64,000 nt of DNA, taken from positions 620,001-684,000 of the forward strand of contig NZ_CP159814.1 of the NCBI RefSeq assembly GCF_047722505.1, read 5' to 3'. Below the pieces are notes generated by a model. The model was given only the letters and a program-made list of their open reading frames with translations, had not been told where the DNA came from and did not search any database. The position numbers and the translations under genes are program-made. Source of the stretch: Pelagibacter sp047722505 (GTDB taxonomy: Bacteria; Pseudomonadota; Alphaproteobacteria; Pelagibacterales; Pelagibacteraceae). This document shows, piece by piece, positions 63,002 through 64,000 of the stretch (positions are counted from its first letter, which is position 1; each line of letters opens with the position of its first letter).

Positions 63002-64000
63002 TTAAAGTTTTTTCTTTAATATCTCATTTATTAATTGAGGATTAGCTTTACCACTTGAAGCTTTCATAGCTTGTCCTACAAAGAAACCAAATAGCTTTTC
63101 TTTACCATTCTTATATTCTATAGCTTTTTCCCTGTTATCATTGATAATCTTATCAATTAAAGCTTCTAATGCTTTAGGGTCACTTTCTTGTTTTAAACCT
63201 TTTTCTTCAACAATTACTTGTGGATCTATGTCTCCATCCATCATTAATTCAAATATTGTTTTAGCTATTTTTCCAGAAATTGTTCCATTCTTAATTAGAT
63301 TAATTAACTTTGCCAAATTTTTTGCACTTATTGGACTTTGTGTAATTTCTAAATTTTTATTATTTAAAACAGCAAACAATTCACCTGTAATCCAGTTAAC
63401 AGCTAATTTCATATCTCGGTTTTTACCCATTTTAGCAACAACTTCCTCAAAATATTTAGCTGTTTCAATATCTGATACTAAAATTGTTGCTTCATAAGCA
63501 GAGACTTTAAATTCATCAATAAATCTTTTTTTCTTATCGTCAGGTAATTCTGGGATATCTGCTTTAAGTTTTTCAATAAATTCATCAGTTACTTCTAATG
63601 GTAGTAAATCTGGATCTGGAAAATATCTATAATCATGAGCATCCTCTTTAGATCTCATAGATCTTGTTTCATTTTTCTTTGTATCAAATAATCTTGTTTC
63701 TTGATCGATTGTTTTACCTTCTTCAATTAAATCAACTTGTCTATTAGCTTCATAATCAATAGCCATTTGCATAAATTTGATTGAGTTAACATTTTTAATC
63801 TCACAACGAGTTCCAAGTTTATCAGACCCTTTAATTCTAACAGAAATATTAACATCAGCTCTTAAAGAGCCTTCCTGCATGTTTCCATCACACGTACCAA
63901 GGTATCTCATAATAGATCTTAATTTTTTAACATAAGCACTAACTTCATCTGGAGTTCTCATGTCTGGTTTGCTAACAATCTCCATCAAAGCTACGCCAGA
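63002..64000 (-). CDS. gatB: Aspartyl/glutamyl-tRNA amidotransferase subunit B (5' end outside window)
   Basis: The frame runs off the right edge; about 332 C-terminal residues are visible. They have MEIVSKPDMRTPDEVSAYVKKLRSIMRYLGTCDGNMQEGSLRADVNISV, KLGTRCEIKNVNS and EDAHDYRYFPDPDL, all GatB. The C-terminal YqeY-like tRNA-binding domain (from about residue 190 of the part shown) is complete. With GatA and GatC it makes Gln-tRNA or Asn-tRNA. It ends just before the tRNA-Leu fragment. Confidence 0.96.
   Translation of the reverse strand, partial: SGVALMEIVSKPDMRTPDEVSAYVKKLRSIMRYLGTCDGNMQEGSLRADVNISVRIKGSDKLGTRCEIKNVNSIKFMQMAIDYEANRQVDLIEEGKTIDQETRLFDTKKNETRSMRSKEDAHDYRYFPDPDLLPLEVTDEFIEKLKADIPELPDDKKKRFIDEFKVSAYEATILVSDIETAKYFEEVVAKMGKNRDMKLAVNWITGELFAVLNNKNLEITQSPISAKNLAKLINLIKNGTISGKIAKTIFELMMDGDIDPQVIVEEKGLKQESDPKALEALIDKIINDNREKAIEYKNGKEKLFGFFVGQAMKASSGKANPQLINEILKKKL

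Overview
The window is a very AT-rich (roughly 70 percent A+T by eye), tightly packed bacterial chromosome segment. Gene content and order point to Alphaproteobacteria, most likely Pelagibacterales (SAR11) or a close relative. The evidence is the metG-tatD-MBL run, NDUFS4-like and COX15 proteins, the MerR-ihfA-plsX-rpmF block, the Rel-pyrE-pdxJ-acpS-lepB-rnc-recO block, a heterotetrameric sarcosine oxidase operon, and a SAM-II/SAM-V-like leader in front of metY. Most neighbouring genes abut or overlap by 1-4 bases. The species assignment is inference; no database was searched.

Layout. 1-9.5 kb: metG (partial), tatD, an MBL hydrolase, then opposite-strand Gpx, nhaA, a zinc-ribbon membrane protein and a glycosyltransferase-like protein; tRNA-Pro with an NDUFS4-like gene, an SbmA/BacA-like transporter, glpX and recJ. 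9.5-16.3 kb: an accessory segment beginning at tRNA-Glu, with a GIY-YIG protein, a double-domain glycosyltransferase, a GT2, a GT11 fucosyltransferase-like enzyme, a tyrosine recombinase with an inverted repeat beside its start, a broken small membrane gene, GNAT and alkyltransferase genes, and a 530-bp gene-poor gap. 16.3-29.6 kb: transporters, homoserine dehydrogenase, argC, rpsI-rplM, metY behind a tandem riboswitch, COX15, chorismate mutase, rpmG, merR, ihfA, plsX, rpmF, a bc1-assembly chaperone, bamE and the H+-pyrophosphatase. 29.6-45.4 kb: one long reverse-strand run, interrupted only by hemB, for thiL/nusB/riboflavin synthesis, nrdR, glyA, rpiB, recO/rnc/lepB/acpS/pdxJ/pyrE/rel, folK/smpB/dapA. 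45.5-54.8 kb: lytic transglycosylase, tRNA-Ser, soxBDAG and part of an amino-acid ABC importer. 54.8-56.9 kb: a small accessory patch with a dispersed repeat in three copies. 56.9-64 kb: MATE, trhO, O-methyltransferase, a 3.2-kb insertion bracketed by tRNA-Leu fragments, and gatB (partial).

Most unusual part: 59,781-62,994 is a single-gene element. It has a 20-bp direct repeat of a tRNA-Leu 5' half at both ends and tandem 11-bp repeats just inside each end, resembling the core and arm sites of a tyrosine-integrase att site, but no integrase. Its only gene encodes a 948-residue protein with an N-terminal nuclease-like domain, an SF2 helicase core and a C-terminal region of three diverged repeats. 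This is the best candidate for an undescribed, possibly defensive, mobile cargo.

How the genes work together: methionine/threonine supply (hom, metY, SAM leader), riboflavin and thiamine cofactors, heme (hemB, COX15) and respiratory assembly, pyrophosphate-driven proton pumping, and one-carbon metabolism from sarcosine oxidation through SoxBDAG to GlyA.
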